Of a stretch of DNA of 64,000 nt, positions 29,216 through 38,088 are shown piece by piece; the stretch's first letter is position 1, and the number at the start of each line of letters is the position of its first letter. The DNA is taken from contig JANPZW010000013.1 in assembly GCA_024707385.1 (NCBI GenBank), positions 815,465 to 879,464 of the forward strand. Direction: 5' to 3'. A model generated the notes under the pieces. It made no database searches. It saw only the letters and a list, made by a program, of their open reading frames with translations, and was not told where the DNA came from. This DNA comes from Cellvibrionaceae bacterium. Lineage in GTDB: Bacteria; Pseudomonadota; Gammaproteobacteria; Pseudomonadales; Cellvibrionaceae. The position numbers and the translations under genes are program-made.

Positions 29216-29906
29216 AGATTGGGTGAGTGAGCAACTCAAAACCAAACATGTGTCCGCAGACGAATTCACCGAATTATTGATCCGTCTGTTGGATTACGGT
29301 GTTTTATGTCGCGATGAAAGTGCGGTGGAGCAAAAATTCTACGACCGTTTTGTCCAGTGTGAAGAATTAGTCGAGGATTATCTGAGCATGCTCGCTCTGC
29401 GCCTGGACCACAATCGCCGTTTCGGTTTTGTGCGGGTATTTCCTCCGGGTGCGCAGGTGCCGGGTTTGCAGGATGAAGATCAGCAACCGTTCAACGGCGG
29501 TATGCGCGCGCGGTTGAATCAGATGGAAGTCGCGCTGGTATTGGTGTTGCGCATCGAATACGCCAAACAATTGCGCGAAGGCCGTGTAGACGAAAACGGT
29601 TGTGTATTGGTGTCCATCGAATCCCTTGGTATCGCATTCAATAATTTATTGAAGCGTTCTCTGCCGGAAAATCTCACCGAACGCAAAGCTCTGTTGCGAC
29701 GCATGCGTCAATTGCGCCTGGTGCATTATCAACAGGAAGACGATCTGGACAGTGGCGAATCCTGGCTGCGTATACGCCCGGCCATTACTAGCTTCGTCAC
29801 CGACGAAGCTTTGGAAACTCTGCTCAGTGGAGCCGAACTTGAAACCAGCGCGGAAATGCCGTTGGAAAAAAGCAGCTCCACTTCTTTGTTTGAAGGCGAA
29901 AACTGA
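29208..29906 (+). CDS. mksE: Condensin subunit MksE (JetB-like)
   Basis: Small winged-helix (KITE-type) partner of MksF, 232 residues. It shows the family features FTELLIRLLDYGVLCRDES near the start and LKRSLPENLTERKALLRRMRQLRLVHY in the middle. Its TGA overlaps the mksB ATG (TGATG at 29904-29908) and its own ATG lies inside the mksF 3' end, so all three genes are translationally coupled. Confidence 0.87.
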   Translation: MLKDWVSEQLKTKHVSADEFTELLIRLLDYGVLCRDESAVEQKFYDRFVQCEELVEDYLSMLALRLDHNRRFGFVRVFPPGAQVPGLQDEDQQPFNGGMRARLNQMEVALVLVLRIEYAKQLREGRVDENGCVLVSIESLGIAFNNLLKRSLPENLTERKALLRRMRQLRLVHYQQEDDLDSGESWLRIRPAITSFVTDEALETLLSGAELETSAEMPLEKSSSTSLFEGEN

Positions 29907-32900
29907 TGTTTCTCAAACGCGCCATACTGATCAATTGGGGCAATATTCCGCAGCTCGAATTGGAGTTCGGCCCGGTCAATTTATTTTCCGGTGGCAACGG
30001 CTCAGGGAAAACCACCGCCGCCGATGCGATCCAGGCGCTGATGACCGCTGCGCATGAAAATCTATTCGCCTTCAATCCAGGGCAGGATGAGACTACCCAG
30101 AAAGGTCGCGGTGGCAAACAGGTGCGCACCCTCGCCTCTTATCTGCTCGGCTGCGACGACGGCAGTTATGCGCGCACCGGCACGCACGATGCCTACGTCG
30201 CGGGAGTGTTCTGCCCCACTCAAGGCGAAGATTGCGAAGCCTTCACCGCGGTGATGGCGATGCGCGGCCACCTGGAGAAATCCGGAGCGGTGAAACAGGC
30301 GCGTCTGGATGAATTATCTTTTTTGATAGTGCCGTTTGAACAATTGCACCTGCATCACTTTGTCAAACAGGACAGCGGTGGCAAATATATTCTGCAGATA
30401 GAACGTCTGGCGCCGAATCTGAAGAAGGAGTTTGGCGCGGGCGCGGTGGAGGTGTACGACAAAAAAGGCGCTTACCTGCGCAGGCTCTACGCCGCATTGC
30501 GCGGTCGCAAGGATTCGGTATCGGATCGCGAAGCGCGGCACGCTGCTCGCACGTTTTCCGGTTTTATGGCGTATAAGCCGGTAAAAAGCATCCATGAATT
30601 TGTGGCGGGAGAAATTCTCGAACCACGCGATCTGGGCGAAGCCATCCGCAGTGTTTCGGATTTGATGAAAACCATTCACGACATGGAAGCCAAAGCGGTC
30701 GCGATAAAAGAAACCGTACAATTGCTGGAGACTGCGCGCACAATCACCGCAGATTATCAAACCCATTGGACGAGCCGCCTTGTCGACCAGTATGCCCTCT
30801 GCAGCGCCAATCTCTGGCAGACGCAGCAGGTTTATTTAAAAAATAAAAATGAGCAGAAACTGCAACAGCAAAAAATTCTCGAGCTGCAAGACACCATTGA
30901 TCAGATTGATCGCCAGCGCCAACAATTGCACCAGGTGATTGTCGGCCTAGAGGCGCGGCGCCAAGGTATAGCGGCACTGCGTGACAAGGATTTGTTGCAA
31001 GAGGATATTAACCGGTTGCAAACCAAACTGACGGAATTCGCCCGCCCAGTGTTGAGTCATCTGCAGCATTTGCAAACCAATATTGATGCCGCTGCAAATC
31101 TGCTCGAACAATTGCAGCGCACCTCCGTTGCGGTGGACCTGCCCGCGCTGGAGCAGCGTGATTTCGTTCAGCTGACGCGCCAAATTTCCCAGAATCAGGG
31201 CGCGCGGGATTTGGATGCACGACAACTGCTCAACCAGGACTGGATTGATCCAAGCACGCTCAACGAAAAAATCACCGCCATTATCGGCTGGCAAAATCAG
31301 CAGAACCGCTGGGTGGAACAGATTGCGGGCAACGAAGCCAACTCGGGCGACAGCTTGCGTGAAGCGGTCTATAGCTTGGTGGCGCGACGCAATGAAACTC
31401 GCCAGCGTCTGCAGCGTGAGCTGAGTGAAAAAAAACGCGAGATCCATTTGCTGCAAGATCAGCAGGTGAAATATCCGACCTATGTGGAGCAGGCTTTAAA
31501 AGTTATCCGCGAAACATTTCCCAAAGCGGATCCTAAAGTGTTGTGCGATTACGTCGATGTGACCGATGCGCGCTGGCAGATGGCGATCGAAGGCTATATG
31601 GGCGGCGCGCGCTTCGGCATTATGGTCGAGCCCGAATGGGAGGCCGACGCCATCCGCACCTTGCCCAATATGCGCTCCGAGCGCAGCAGCAAGGCGCGCA
31701 TTATTCAGGGAACCAAAGCGGCGCGCGATGCCGAGCGCAGTCATTGTCCGCCGGATTCCATTATGGAATTAATGACGTTCAGCCACAGCACGGCGGCGGA
31801 TTATTTAAAAGTGTCTTACGGCAGTGTGGTTCAGGTGCCGGATGCGGAAACATTAAAAACCACTACGCGCGGTCTTACCGCTGATGGTTTGGCCTCCGGC
31901 AATTACGCCATGTGGCGCTGTGATCTGGCGGAAGGCGAATTGGTTTTTGGTAAATCCGCTCGCCAGCGAGCGCTGAAAGCGCGCGAACTGGAATTGGAGC
32001 GGCTGATTCACGCAGCGCAGGAAGCAGAGCTCGCTTACCAGCAGGCAATTCAATTGCAGGAAATCTGTCAGCGGGTCAAGCCGGTTTATCTCTATCAACC
32101 GCTGCAGGAAATGCTGCATATTCAGACCCAACTGCAGAGCGCAGAACAGGCACTCGCCAAGCTCGATTTGAAGAATGCGCAATTTCTTGAGCAGGAATTG
32201 CAGGACAAAAGAGAGGAATATCTCGCAAGCGAAAAATCAGCCAAGTTGCGCGAGCAGGAATTAGGCGGTCTCAAGCAGCAATTGCAAAGTCTGGAACAGA
32301 GCATTCATCAGCTCGCCAATAAACAGGAACACCTGGCGGCAGAGCGGGATACAGCAGAGCAGGCGGTGACGACAATTGTGCAGGTGCTGCCGCGGTTTGA
32401 TGCAGAGACTGTTCTGCAGGAAGTTGAGGAAATTGCGCGCAATCAGGAAGTGGATTACGAGGCCCAGATCCGCAGCCACGGCGATCGTCTCAATCATCTA
32501 GAGCGCGAGCTATTCAAAATTATCCAGCTCCACAATCAATCGGCGGTGCCGCAGGATCAACTGGTTTACGACACGGCATTTTCCGAGCTGCATTCGGTCG
32601 CGTTTTTCCAACACTGGATACATCTGGCGGGTGCCATTGAAGCGCTGCACAACCGCTTGAAGAACAATATTCTGGTGGAGCGGCATCGCCAGTTGCGCCA
32701 GCTGAAAGACAGTTTTAATACAGCCTTCGTCACCAATCTCTGCCACTCGATTTATCAGGCGATCAACGAGGGAAAAAATGTTCTCGAAGATCTCAACCGG
32801 GAGTTGAGTCACCACTGTTTTGGTAGCGATCGCGAGCGATTTTATTTTGCAATGGATTGGGTGCCGGAATATCAAGAGTATTGGCAATTTTTCAAAACCA

Positions 32901-33556
32901 TTATCAATATTCCCAACCTCGGTGACGGCGCCACTTTGTTTGAGCTGGACCTGCCGCCGAAGCAGGCAGCAACCCGCGACCGTTTGCTGGCGATGTTGCT
33001 GGATGAGGATCATCAGACCGCGCACCGGGAATTGGCGCGGATCAGCGATTATCGCAATTACCGCCGCTACGAAATTTACAAACAGCCGGAAAACAAAGAG
33101 CCTATTGCCCTCAGCCAATACGGCACGGGTTCCGGCGGCCAATTGGAAACACCTGCCTATATTATTCGCGCGGCGGCGGTGACATCGGCATTTCGTTTTA
33201 ACGAAGGCAAATCCCATTTGCGCATGGTGATGGTGGACGAAGCCTTCTCCAAAATGGACGAGACCCGCTCGCGCGAAGTGATTCGCTATTTGACGGAGAG
33301 TTTGGGCCTGCAGTTGATTTTTATTATGCCCACCAGCAAATCCGGTCCATTTTTGGACATGATCAGCAATCAGTTGGTGTTCAGCAAATGCCCCACTCAG
33401 GAATCGATTGGTGAATTGAGAACCCGCGTATTGGTGGATCGCAAAGTTTGCCGCCAGGACCAGATCGCACGATTGTGGGCCAATCACCGTAAAACCATCC
33501 GCCATCAGGCGGCGCTGGACTTTATGGACGGCATTTGGGAACAAAATCTGACTTAA
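29906..33556 (+). CDS. mksB: SMC-like condensin ATPase MksB (JetC-like)
   Basis: 1216 residues. N-terminal ATPase lobe with Walker A GGNGSGKTT at residues 29-37, a long coiled coil (many Gln/Leu/Glu heptads, about 290-480 and 690-860) flanking a hinge region at about 520-660, and a C-terminal lobe with ABC signature-like LSQYGTGSGGQLE and Walker B MVMVDEAFSKMD at about 1107-1118. It compacts and loops DNA. No mksG/jetD nuclease gene follows (DUF423 and rhomboid genes come next), so this looks like a housekeeping or defence-incomplete MksBEF rather than a full JetABCD Wadjet. Confidence 0.9.
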   Translation: MFLKRAILINWGNIPQLELEFGPVNLFSGGNGSGKTTAADAIQALMTAAHENLFAFNPGQDETTQKGRGGKQVRTLASYLLGCDDGSYARTGTHDAYVAGVFCPTQGEDCEAFTAVMAMRGHLEKSGAVKQARLDELSFLIVPFEQLHLHHFVKQDSGGKYILQIERLAPNLKKEFGAGAVEVYDKKGAYLRRLYAALRGRKDSVSDREARHAARTFSGFMAYKPVKSIHEFVAGEILEPRDLGEAIRSVSDLMKTIHDMEAKAVAIKETVQLLETARTITADYQTHWTSRLVDQYALCSANLWQTQQVYLKNKNEQKLQQQKILELQDTIDQIDRQRQQLHQVIVGLEARRQGIAALRDKDLLQEDINRLQTKLTEFARPVLSHLQHLQTNIDAAANLLEQLQRTSVAVDLPALEQRDFVQLTRQISQNQGARDLDARQLLNQDWIDPSTLNEKITAIIGWQNQQNRWVEQIAGNEANSGDSLREAVYSLVARRNETRQRLQRELSEKKREIHLLQDQQVKYPTYVEQALKVIRETFPKADPKVLCDYVDVTDARWQMAIEGYMGGARFGIMVEPEWEADAIRTLPNMRSERSSKARIIQGTKAARDAERSHCPPDSIMELMTFSHSTAADYLKVSYGSVVQVPDAETLKTTTRGLTADGLASGNYAMWRCDLAEGELVFGKSARQRALKARELELERLIHAAQEAELAYQQAIQLQEICQRVKPVYLYQPLQEMLHIQTQLQSAEQALAKLDLKNAQFLEQELQDKREEYLASEKSAKLREQELGGLKQQLQSLEQSIHQLANKQEHLAAERDTAEQAVTTIVQVLPRFDAETVLQEVEEIARNQEVDYEAQIRSHGDRLNHLERELFKIIQLHNQSAVPQDQLVYDTAFSELHSVAFFQHWIHLAGAIEALHNRLKNNILVERHRQLRQLKDSFNTAFVTNLCHSIYQAINEGKNVLEDLNRELSHHCFGSDRERFYFAMDWVPEYQEYWQFFKTIINIPNLGDGATLFELDLPPKQAATRDRLLAMLLDEDHQTAHRELARISDYRNYRRYEIYKQPENKEPIALSQYGTGSGGQLETPAYIIRAAAVTSAFRFNEGKSHLRMVMVDEAFSKMDETRSREVIRYLTESLGLQLIFIMPTSKSGPFLDMISNQLVFSKCPTQESIGELRTRVLVDRKVCRQDQIARLWANHRKTIRHQAALDFMDGIWEQNLT

Positions 33557-33569
33557 AGGTTGTGACAAT

Positions 33570-33959
33570 ATGTTGCGTGCCAATATTTTTTTATTCATCG
33601 CCGCCATCAACGGCTTTCTCGCGGTATCACTCGGTGCCTTCGGCTCCCACGGCCTTAAAAGCCGGCTGAGCGAGTACCACCTCGCTATTTGGCAGACCGG
33701 CGTGCAATATCATTTCTATCACGCTTTGATCTTATGCGTTGTCGGAATTCTGTGGAGCAAATCCGCCGCCAGTGGCTGGGTTAACGCCGCAGGATATTTA
33801 TTTATTGCCGGTATTATTCTGTTTTGTGGCAGCCTTTATTGGCTTGCCCTTGGTGGTCCGCGCTGGCTCGGGCCGATCACACCCATCGGCGGATTGTGCT
33901 TTTTGCTCGGTTGGCTGAGCATCGCGGTGAGTGCCCTTCGCTTTGGCAGGATTGCTTGA
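33570..33959 (+). CDS. DUF423 family inner-membrane protein
   Basis: 129 residues with four predicted transmembrane helices. The family core is visible: FLFIAAINGFLAVSLGAFGSHGL and the segment WQTGVQYHFYHALIL, then LFCGSLYWLAL. Related to E. coli YgdD; function unknown. It starts 14 bases after mksB. Confidence 0.88.
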   Translation: MLRANIFLFIAAINGFLAVSLGAFGSHGLKSRLSEYHLAIWQTGVQYHFYHALILCVVGILWSKSAASGWVNAAGYLFIAGIILFCGSLYWLALGGPRWLGPITPIGGLCFLLGWLSIAVSALRFGRIA

Positions 33960-33982
33960 TCGAGGTCTGAAATCGTCGCTCA

Positions 33983-34552
33983 ATGAAACGATTTCTTGCC
34001 CGCCACGGTGTGCTACTGGTTCTTCAGATACTGCTGGTCATGTTTTTGGTGCAGTTGGCCAACGAGTTCAGCAATGGGGCACTGCGTGTCTTTGGCATAC
34101 ATCCGAGGGAGCTGTTCAGTCTCCCCTTTATTTTTACCGCACCCTTTGTTCACGGTAACTGGCTTCACCTTGCCAATAACGCGCTAGGTATTTTGATTTT
34201 CAGCTGCTTAACCCTGGTTAGGGGAAAGCGTTTTTACGGACAGGCCAGCGCGTTGATTATCATCTTGGGCGGTCTGTTGGTCTGGCTGCTGGGGCGTCCT
34301 GCGGTTCATATAGGTGCGAGTGGTTGGGTGTTCGGCCTGTGGAGCCTAACGATCACCTTGGCTTTGTTCGAGAAAAGTGTGATTAATGTTCTAATCTCCT
34401 GCCTGGTCATCCTTTTGTATGGGGGTATGATCCTGGGTGTGCTGCCCAATCAGCCAGGTGTTTCGTTCGAGGGGCACGCTTTTGGAGCATTGGCTGGAGT
34501 TCTGGCAGCCGCCACATTCGGCCGGCGATACCGTAAATGGAAATGGCGCTGA
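33983..34552 (+). CDS. Rhomboid family intramembrane serine protease
   Basis: 189 residues, six hydrophobic segments. The rhomboid active site is visible: HGNWLHLANNALGI in transmembrane segment 2, catalytic Ser113 in GASGWVFG and catalytic His165 in FEGHAFGALAG. It is shorter than E. coli GlpG and lacks an N-terminal cytoplasmic domain, like the compact bacterial rhomboids. Substrates cannot be inferred from context. Confidence 0.88.
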   Translation: MKRFLARHGVLLVLQILLVMFLVQLANEFSNGALRVFGIHPRELFSLPFIFTAPFVHGNWLHLANNALGILIFSCLTLVRGKRFYGQASALIIILGGLLVWLLGRPAVHIGASGWVFGLWSLTITLALFEKSVINVLISCLVILLYGGMILGVLPNQPGVSFEGHAFGALAGVLAAATFGRRYRKWKWR

Positions 34553-34903
34553 TACCAACTATCGGTGCAAGTTCGTTGAATCCCTGTACTTGGCAACGGT
34601 TTTGCATAATGCCGCAGGCGCAAAACTCCTCATTTCCGCCGCGTCAGGCGACGGGAATTTTTACATTAAGCCGTTGATAGTATTAAAAAATTTTTCTTAA
34701 ATTTTTTTCGGATATTTGCCTTCTTTGCCGTTGCAATTGAAAGCGAGCATCGCTTATTGTTAGCCCCGCTGGCGCAATGAAGCACACAGCTTATCCGATG
34801 ATAGAGACATCAAATTATTTTCTGCACGGTTTCTGCAGAGTGTGTTGCAGCTCTATCAGGAAGTACCAGCTCAACAACACAATTGAATTATGGAGAAGAC
34901 AAC
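34553..34903. other. Intergenic region upstream of hcp
   Basis: About 350 bases without a gene between the rhomboid gene and hcp. It holds the sigma-54-like element at 34590-34606 and an A/T-rich block at about 34682-34712, giving hcp a possible leader of nearly 300 bases. A short open stretch at 34777-34965 overlaps hcp out of frame and is not believed. Confidence 0.55.
34590..34606 (+). promoter_or_regulatory. Candidate sigma-54 (RpoN) -24/-12 promoter for the hcp-vgrG island
   Basis: TTGGCAACGGTTTTGCA carries GG (34592-34593) and GC (34604-34605) exactly ten bases apart, the invariant spacing of RpoN promoters, with good flanking matches to TTGGCA and TTGCA. T6SS hcp clusters in several gammaproteobacteria are RpoN-dependent. 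A bacterial enhancer-binding protein gene was not found in the window. Confidence 0.55.
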
Positions 34904-35386
34904 ATGGCCATCTATATCGAATACGAAGGAATCCCCGGCAACGTAACAGCGGAAGGTTTCGCTAATCATATTTCCGCCCATTCAATCCAGTTTGGCGTGG
35001 GCCGAGGCATCACCATGGAGGCAGGTCATATGGCCAACCGTGAAGCCACCCGTCCAAGCCTGAGTGAAATCACTTTCACCAAAAATGCTGACATTTCTTC
35101 CACTCCTCTTTTCAAAGAGTCCGTAACGGGTTCTACGGGCAAACTGGTAAAAATCAAGTTTGTACAAACCGGCGCAGACAATGTTATTCAATTCATGGAT
35201 TACGAGCTGCAGGATTGCTTGGTTAGCGGCTATTCCATTTCTGCCGGCGGTGAGAGCGATCCAGTTGAGAGCATCACTCTTAGCTACGCCAAATTGCTGG
35301 TCAACTATCATGACTACGATAAGAAAAATGCTGGTAAGAGCCCGCAGCGCGCTGGCTACGATCTGACAACGGCAAAACCGCTGTAA
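34904..35386 (+). CDS. hcp: T6SS tube protein Hcp (TssD)
   Basis: Hexameric inner-tube protein of the type VI secretion system. 160 residues from ATG 34904: MAIYIEYEGIPGNVTAEGF, then VGRGITMEAGHMANREATRPSLSEITFTK and SITLSYAKLLVNY, which match Hcp throughout. A GGAG ribosome site lies just upstream. The first gene of the island; a hairpin terminator or attenuator follows, which would let Hcp be made in excess over VgrG. Confidence 0.95.
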   Translation: MAIYIEYEGIPGNVTAEGFANHISAHSIQFGVGRGITMEAGHMANREATRPSLSEITFTKNADISSTPLFKESVTGSTGKLVKIKFVQTGADNVIQFMDYELQDCLVSGYSISAGGESDPVESITLSYAKLLVNYHDYDKKNAGKSPQRAGYDLTTAKPL

Positions 35387-35423
35387 TCCAGCAGGCTCAG
35401 GACGCTAAACGTCCTATCCCAGA

Positions 35424-35462
35424 AAATAGCCTGCAAGCGACGCGAGCAGGCTATTTGTAGTT
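35424..35462 (+). terminator. Hairpin terminator or attenuator between hcp and vgrG
   Basis: An 11-base perfect stem, AAATAGCCTGC (35424-35434) with GCAGGCTATTT (35446-35456), 11-base loop, followed by GTAGTTTT. A smaller hairpin AGGACG/CGTCCT lies just before it at 35399-35415. The tail is weaker than a canonical U run, so partial read-through to vgrG is plausible. Confidence 0.65.
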
Positions 35463-35559
35463 TTGGGGTGTTGATAGATCACAATAGTTGGTCAAATGGA
35501 CTCCTCAAGGACGAGCTGGGTGTATCTTAAAGCTCAGAATATAGACAAGGTGACGTCAT

Positions 35560-37518
35560 ATGGGTCAAATCACGCAAGAACATCGCCTGATCTCCATCAC
35601 GGATTTCTCTCTCGGCAAAGATACCTTTGTTATCACTTCCCTGAGCGGTATCGAATATATCTCTGGATTGTTCGAATACGAATTGGAATTGTATTCCGAC
35701 AATCATCAGATCTCCCCCGACAAGATCGTTGGCAAGTCGGCGACAGTCACTATTCAGAACGAGCACAAACGTCGTTTTAACGGATTTATCTCCTCTTTCA
35801 CGTTTGGCGAAGTCGGCCCGCACAATTATCGTCGTTACCGAATGACAATGGTGCCCTGGCTGTGGTTTCTCACGCGTACACAGAATTGCCGTATTTTCCA
35901 GGAAAAAAACACCAAACAGATTGTGACCGAGGTTTTTGGCAGTCTCGGATTTTCAGATTTTGAGTTCAAGGCGAGCGGTGGAAAAATCCGCGAATACTGC
36001 GTTCAGTACCATGAAAGCGATTTCCAATTTATCTCCCGCCTTCTGGAGGAAGATGGCATCGCTTACTATTTTCAGCACACCGACGGTCAGCACAAATTGA
36101 TTCTGGTCGATCAGGTGAATGCGTATGAGGAAGTGAAAGAAACAAATCTGGAGTATTCAAAGGGAAATATGCCCAATACCCAGATTCATCGCTGGGAGCA
36201 TTTTCATAAATTCAAGAAGGGTCACTGGACTCTCAACGATTACAACTTCAAAGAGCCGAAGAAAGACCTCAAAACATCGACAAAAAGCAAAAGCACCTTC
36301 GCCGATAATGCCAAATTCGAACATTACAGCTACGCCAGCCTATACGATTTTTCCGCAGGCGCGGATCTGGTAAAAATTCGCCTCGAAGCAGAGGAGACCT
36401 TTCGCGATCTGGTGGAAGGTGCGAGTGACTGCTCCAGCTTTTACGCCGGTGGAAAATTCAAGCTGGCCAAACACGATACGGCGGGCGAGCGCGATAACTA
36501 TATCTTGGCATCGGTGCGCCATTATGTGAGCGACGCGAGCTTTTTCTCCGGCCAGGAAGGTCAGCCGGAATACCACAACGAATTTGTTTGTATCCCGTCT
36601 AAAGTCCATTTCAGACCGCAACCCATTCATGAAAGACCTCTGATGAAAGGCCCGCAGTCGGCAATTGTGGTGGGGCCAGCCGGAGAGGAAATTTATATCG
36701 ATGAACACTGCCGGATCAAAGTGCAGTTCTATTGGGATCGGCAGGGGAAGAACGACGAAAATAGCACCTGCTTTATCCGCGTCGTACAGAGCTGGGCCGG
36801 CAACCAATGGGGCTCTTCATTTATTCCGCGCATTGGTCACGAGGTGATCGTCAACTTTTTGGACGGAGACCCGGATAGACCGCTGGTGACAGGGTCGGTT
36901 TACAACGGTTGGAACAAGCCCGTTTACACCTCGAAAACCCAGAGTGGCATTAAAAGCCGGTCCACCAAAGGCGGAACTGCGCAAAATTTCAATGAACTTC
37001 GCTTTGAAGACAAAAAAGGCGGCGAGCAGATTTATCTTCATGCGGAGAAGGACTTCGATACCCATGTGGAAAATGATCAAAGTCTGACGGTGGAAGCCAA
37101 CCGCAATAAAATGGTGGGCAAAAACGAAACCTATGAAATCAAGGAAAATCGCAATAAAACCATAGGTGGCAACCAAACCGAATCCGTTGCCAAAAATATG
37201 ACGTTCGGCGTGGGCAAAAATCTCAGCATTGACATAGGTGAGAACCACACGGAGACCATCGGCAAAAATATGACCATCACGGTCGATAAGGATCTTCAGG
37301 AAAGCGTCAGTGGAAAATATACGGAGAAAGTCACTAAAGAATACTCTCTCAGCGCCAAAACCATCACATTGCAAGCCGACGATCAGATTACGCTGAAAAC
37401 GGGATCGGCATCTATCGTAATGAAGAAAAATGGCGACATCACCATTTCCGGTAACAACATTAATGTGAAGGGTTCTGGCAACGTGGTGTTGAAAGGCAGC
37501 AAGATAACCAACAACTGA
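35560..37518 (+). CDS. vgrG: T6SS spike protein VgrG (TssI)
   Basis: Trimeric puncturing spike. 652 residues with the gp27-like base (FVITSLSGIEYISGLFEYELEL, YRMTMVPWLWFLTRTQNCRIFQ), gp5-like OB fold (CRIKVQFYWDRQGKND, CFIRVVQSWAGNQWGSSFIPRIGHEVIVNFLDGDPDRP across about 385-440) and a C-terminal beta-helix of repeats such as GGNQTESVAKNMTFGVGKN. It ends soon after the helix with no C-terminal toxin domain, so effectors must attach non-covalently. The DUF6484 gene follows after four bases. Confidence 0.95.
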   Translation: MGQITQEHRLISITDFSLGKDTFVITSLSGIEYISGLFEYELELYSDNHQISPDKIVGKSATVTIQNEHKRRFNGFISSFTFGEVGPHNYRRYRMTMVPWLWFLTRTQNCRIFQEKNTKQIVTEVFGSLGFSDFEFKASGGKIREYCVQYHESDFQFISRLLEEDGIAYYFQHTDGQHKLILVDQVNAYEEVKETNLEYSKGNMPNTQIHRWEHFHKFKKGHWTLNDYNFKEPKKDLKTSTKSKSTFADNAKFEHYSYASLYDFSAGADLVKIRLEAEETFRDLVEGASDCSSFYAGGKFKLAKHDTAGERDNYILASVRHYVSDASFFSGQEGQPEYHNEFVCIPSKVHFRPQPIHERPLMKGPQSAIVVGPAGEEIYIDEHCRIKVQFYWDRQGKNDENSTCFIRVVQSWAGNQWGSSFIPRIGHEVIVNFLDGDPDRPLVTGSVYNGWNKPVYTSKTQSGIKSRSTKGGTAQNFNELRFEDKKGGEQIYLHAEKDFDTHVENDQSLTVEANRNKMVGKNETYEIKENRNKTIGGNQTESVAKNMTFGVGKNLSIDIGENHTETIGKNMTITVDKDLQESVSGKYTEKVTKEYSLSAKTITLQADDQITLKTGSASIVMKKNGDITISGNNINVKGSGNVVLKGSKITNN

Positions 37519-37522
37519 TCAT

Positions 37523-38062
37523 ATGACTGACTCCTCGCCAACATCAAAAAGTGGATTGTTCATTGACGCCCAACCAGTTTTGGCGCCGGGTGAAATTATT
37601 CTTGGACAACTCCTGGATCTTGATCACCAGGGAAATCCTTTGGTGGATTACGATTGCAATCCGGATGATATCGCGCAGGTCGCCGTGTCGACCTTGCCTA
37701 TTATCCGTCAGCACCTGGGCCGGCAAGTTGCCCTCTTGTTCGCCTCCGGAAATTTGCGTAAACCGGTAATCATGGGGTTCATCCATAACCCATTGGATGC
37801 ATTACTTGAAAATTTCTCGGATGCAAATTCAGAAAACATCACTTCCGGATCAAACAGTGTAGAAGAAGGTACCTTCCGAGATATCGTAACAGTGGATGGT
37901 CGGAAGGTTGTGATCGAGGGAGAAGAGGAAGTCGTTTTGCGGTGCGGCGAATCCAGTATAACTTTGACCAAGGCGGGTAAAATTGTTATTCGCGGCAAAT
38001 ATCTGCTGAGTCGCGCCAGCGGTGTCAATCGCATCCTCGGCGGCTCCGTACAGGTGAATTAA
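37523..38062 (+). CDS. DUF6484 domain protein of the VgrG module
   Basis: 179 residues. The central part, GEIILGQLLDLDHQGNPLVDY then LLFASGNLRKPVIMGFIHNP, matches the DUF6484 pattern found next to vgrG genes. Its C-terminal third (TVDGRKVVIEGEEEVVLRCGESSITL) resembles a short VgrG-like beta-helix tip, which hints that it docks on or extends the spike. No enzymatic motif seen. It is tightly spaced between vgrG and the DUF2169 gene. Confidence 0.75.
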   Translation: MTDSSPTSKSGLFIDAQPVLAPGEIILGQLLDLDHQGNPLVDYDCNPDDIAQVAVSTLPIIRQHLGRQVALLFASGNLRKPVIMGFIHNPLDALLENFSDANSENITSGSNSVEEGTFRDIVTVDGRKVVIEGEEEVVLRCGESSITLTKAGKIVIRGKYLLSRASGVNRILGGSVQVN

Positions 38063-38088
38063 TTTACTGTTCGGAAATTGGTGTACCG

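Noticed and set aside
32510..33610. 366-codon open frame antisense to mksB
   Set aside because: Shadow frame; would overlap a strongly conserved ATPase lobe.
33570..34552. jetD/mksG nuclease downstream of mksB
   Set aside because: The two genes there are clear DUF423 and rhomboid membrane proteins, not a Toprim-type protein.
37100..37500. Tandem repeats in vgrG as a CRISPR or mobile repeat
   Set aside because: They are degenerate protein-level beta-helix repeats of the VgrG spike, not DNA repeats with spacers.
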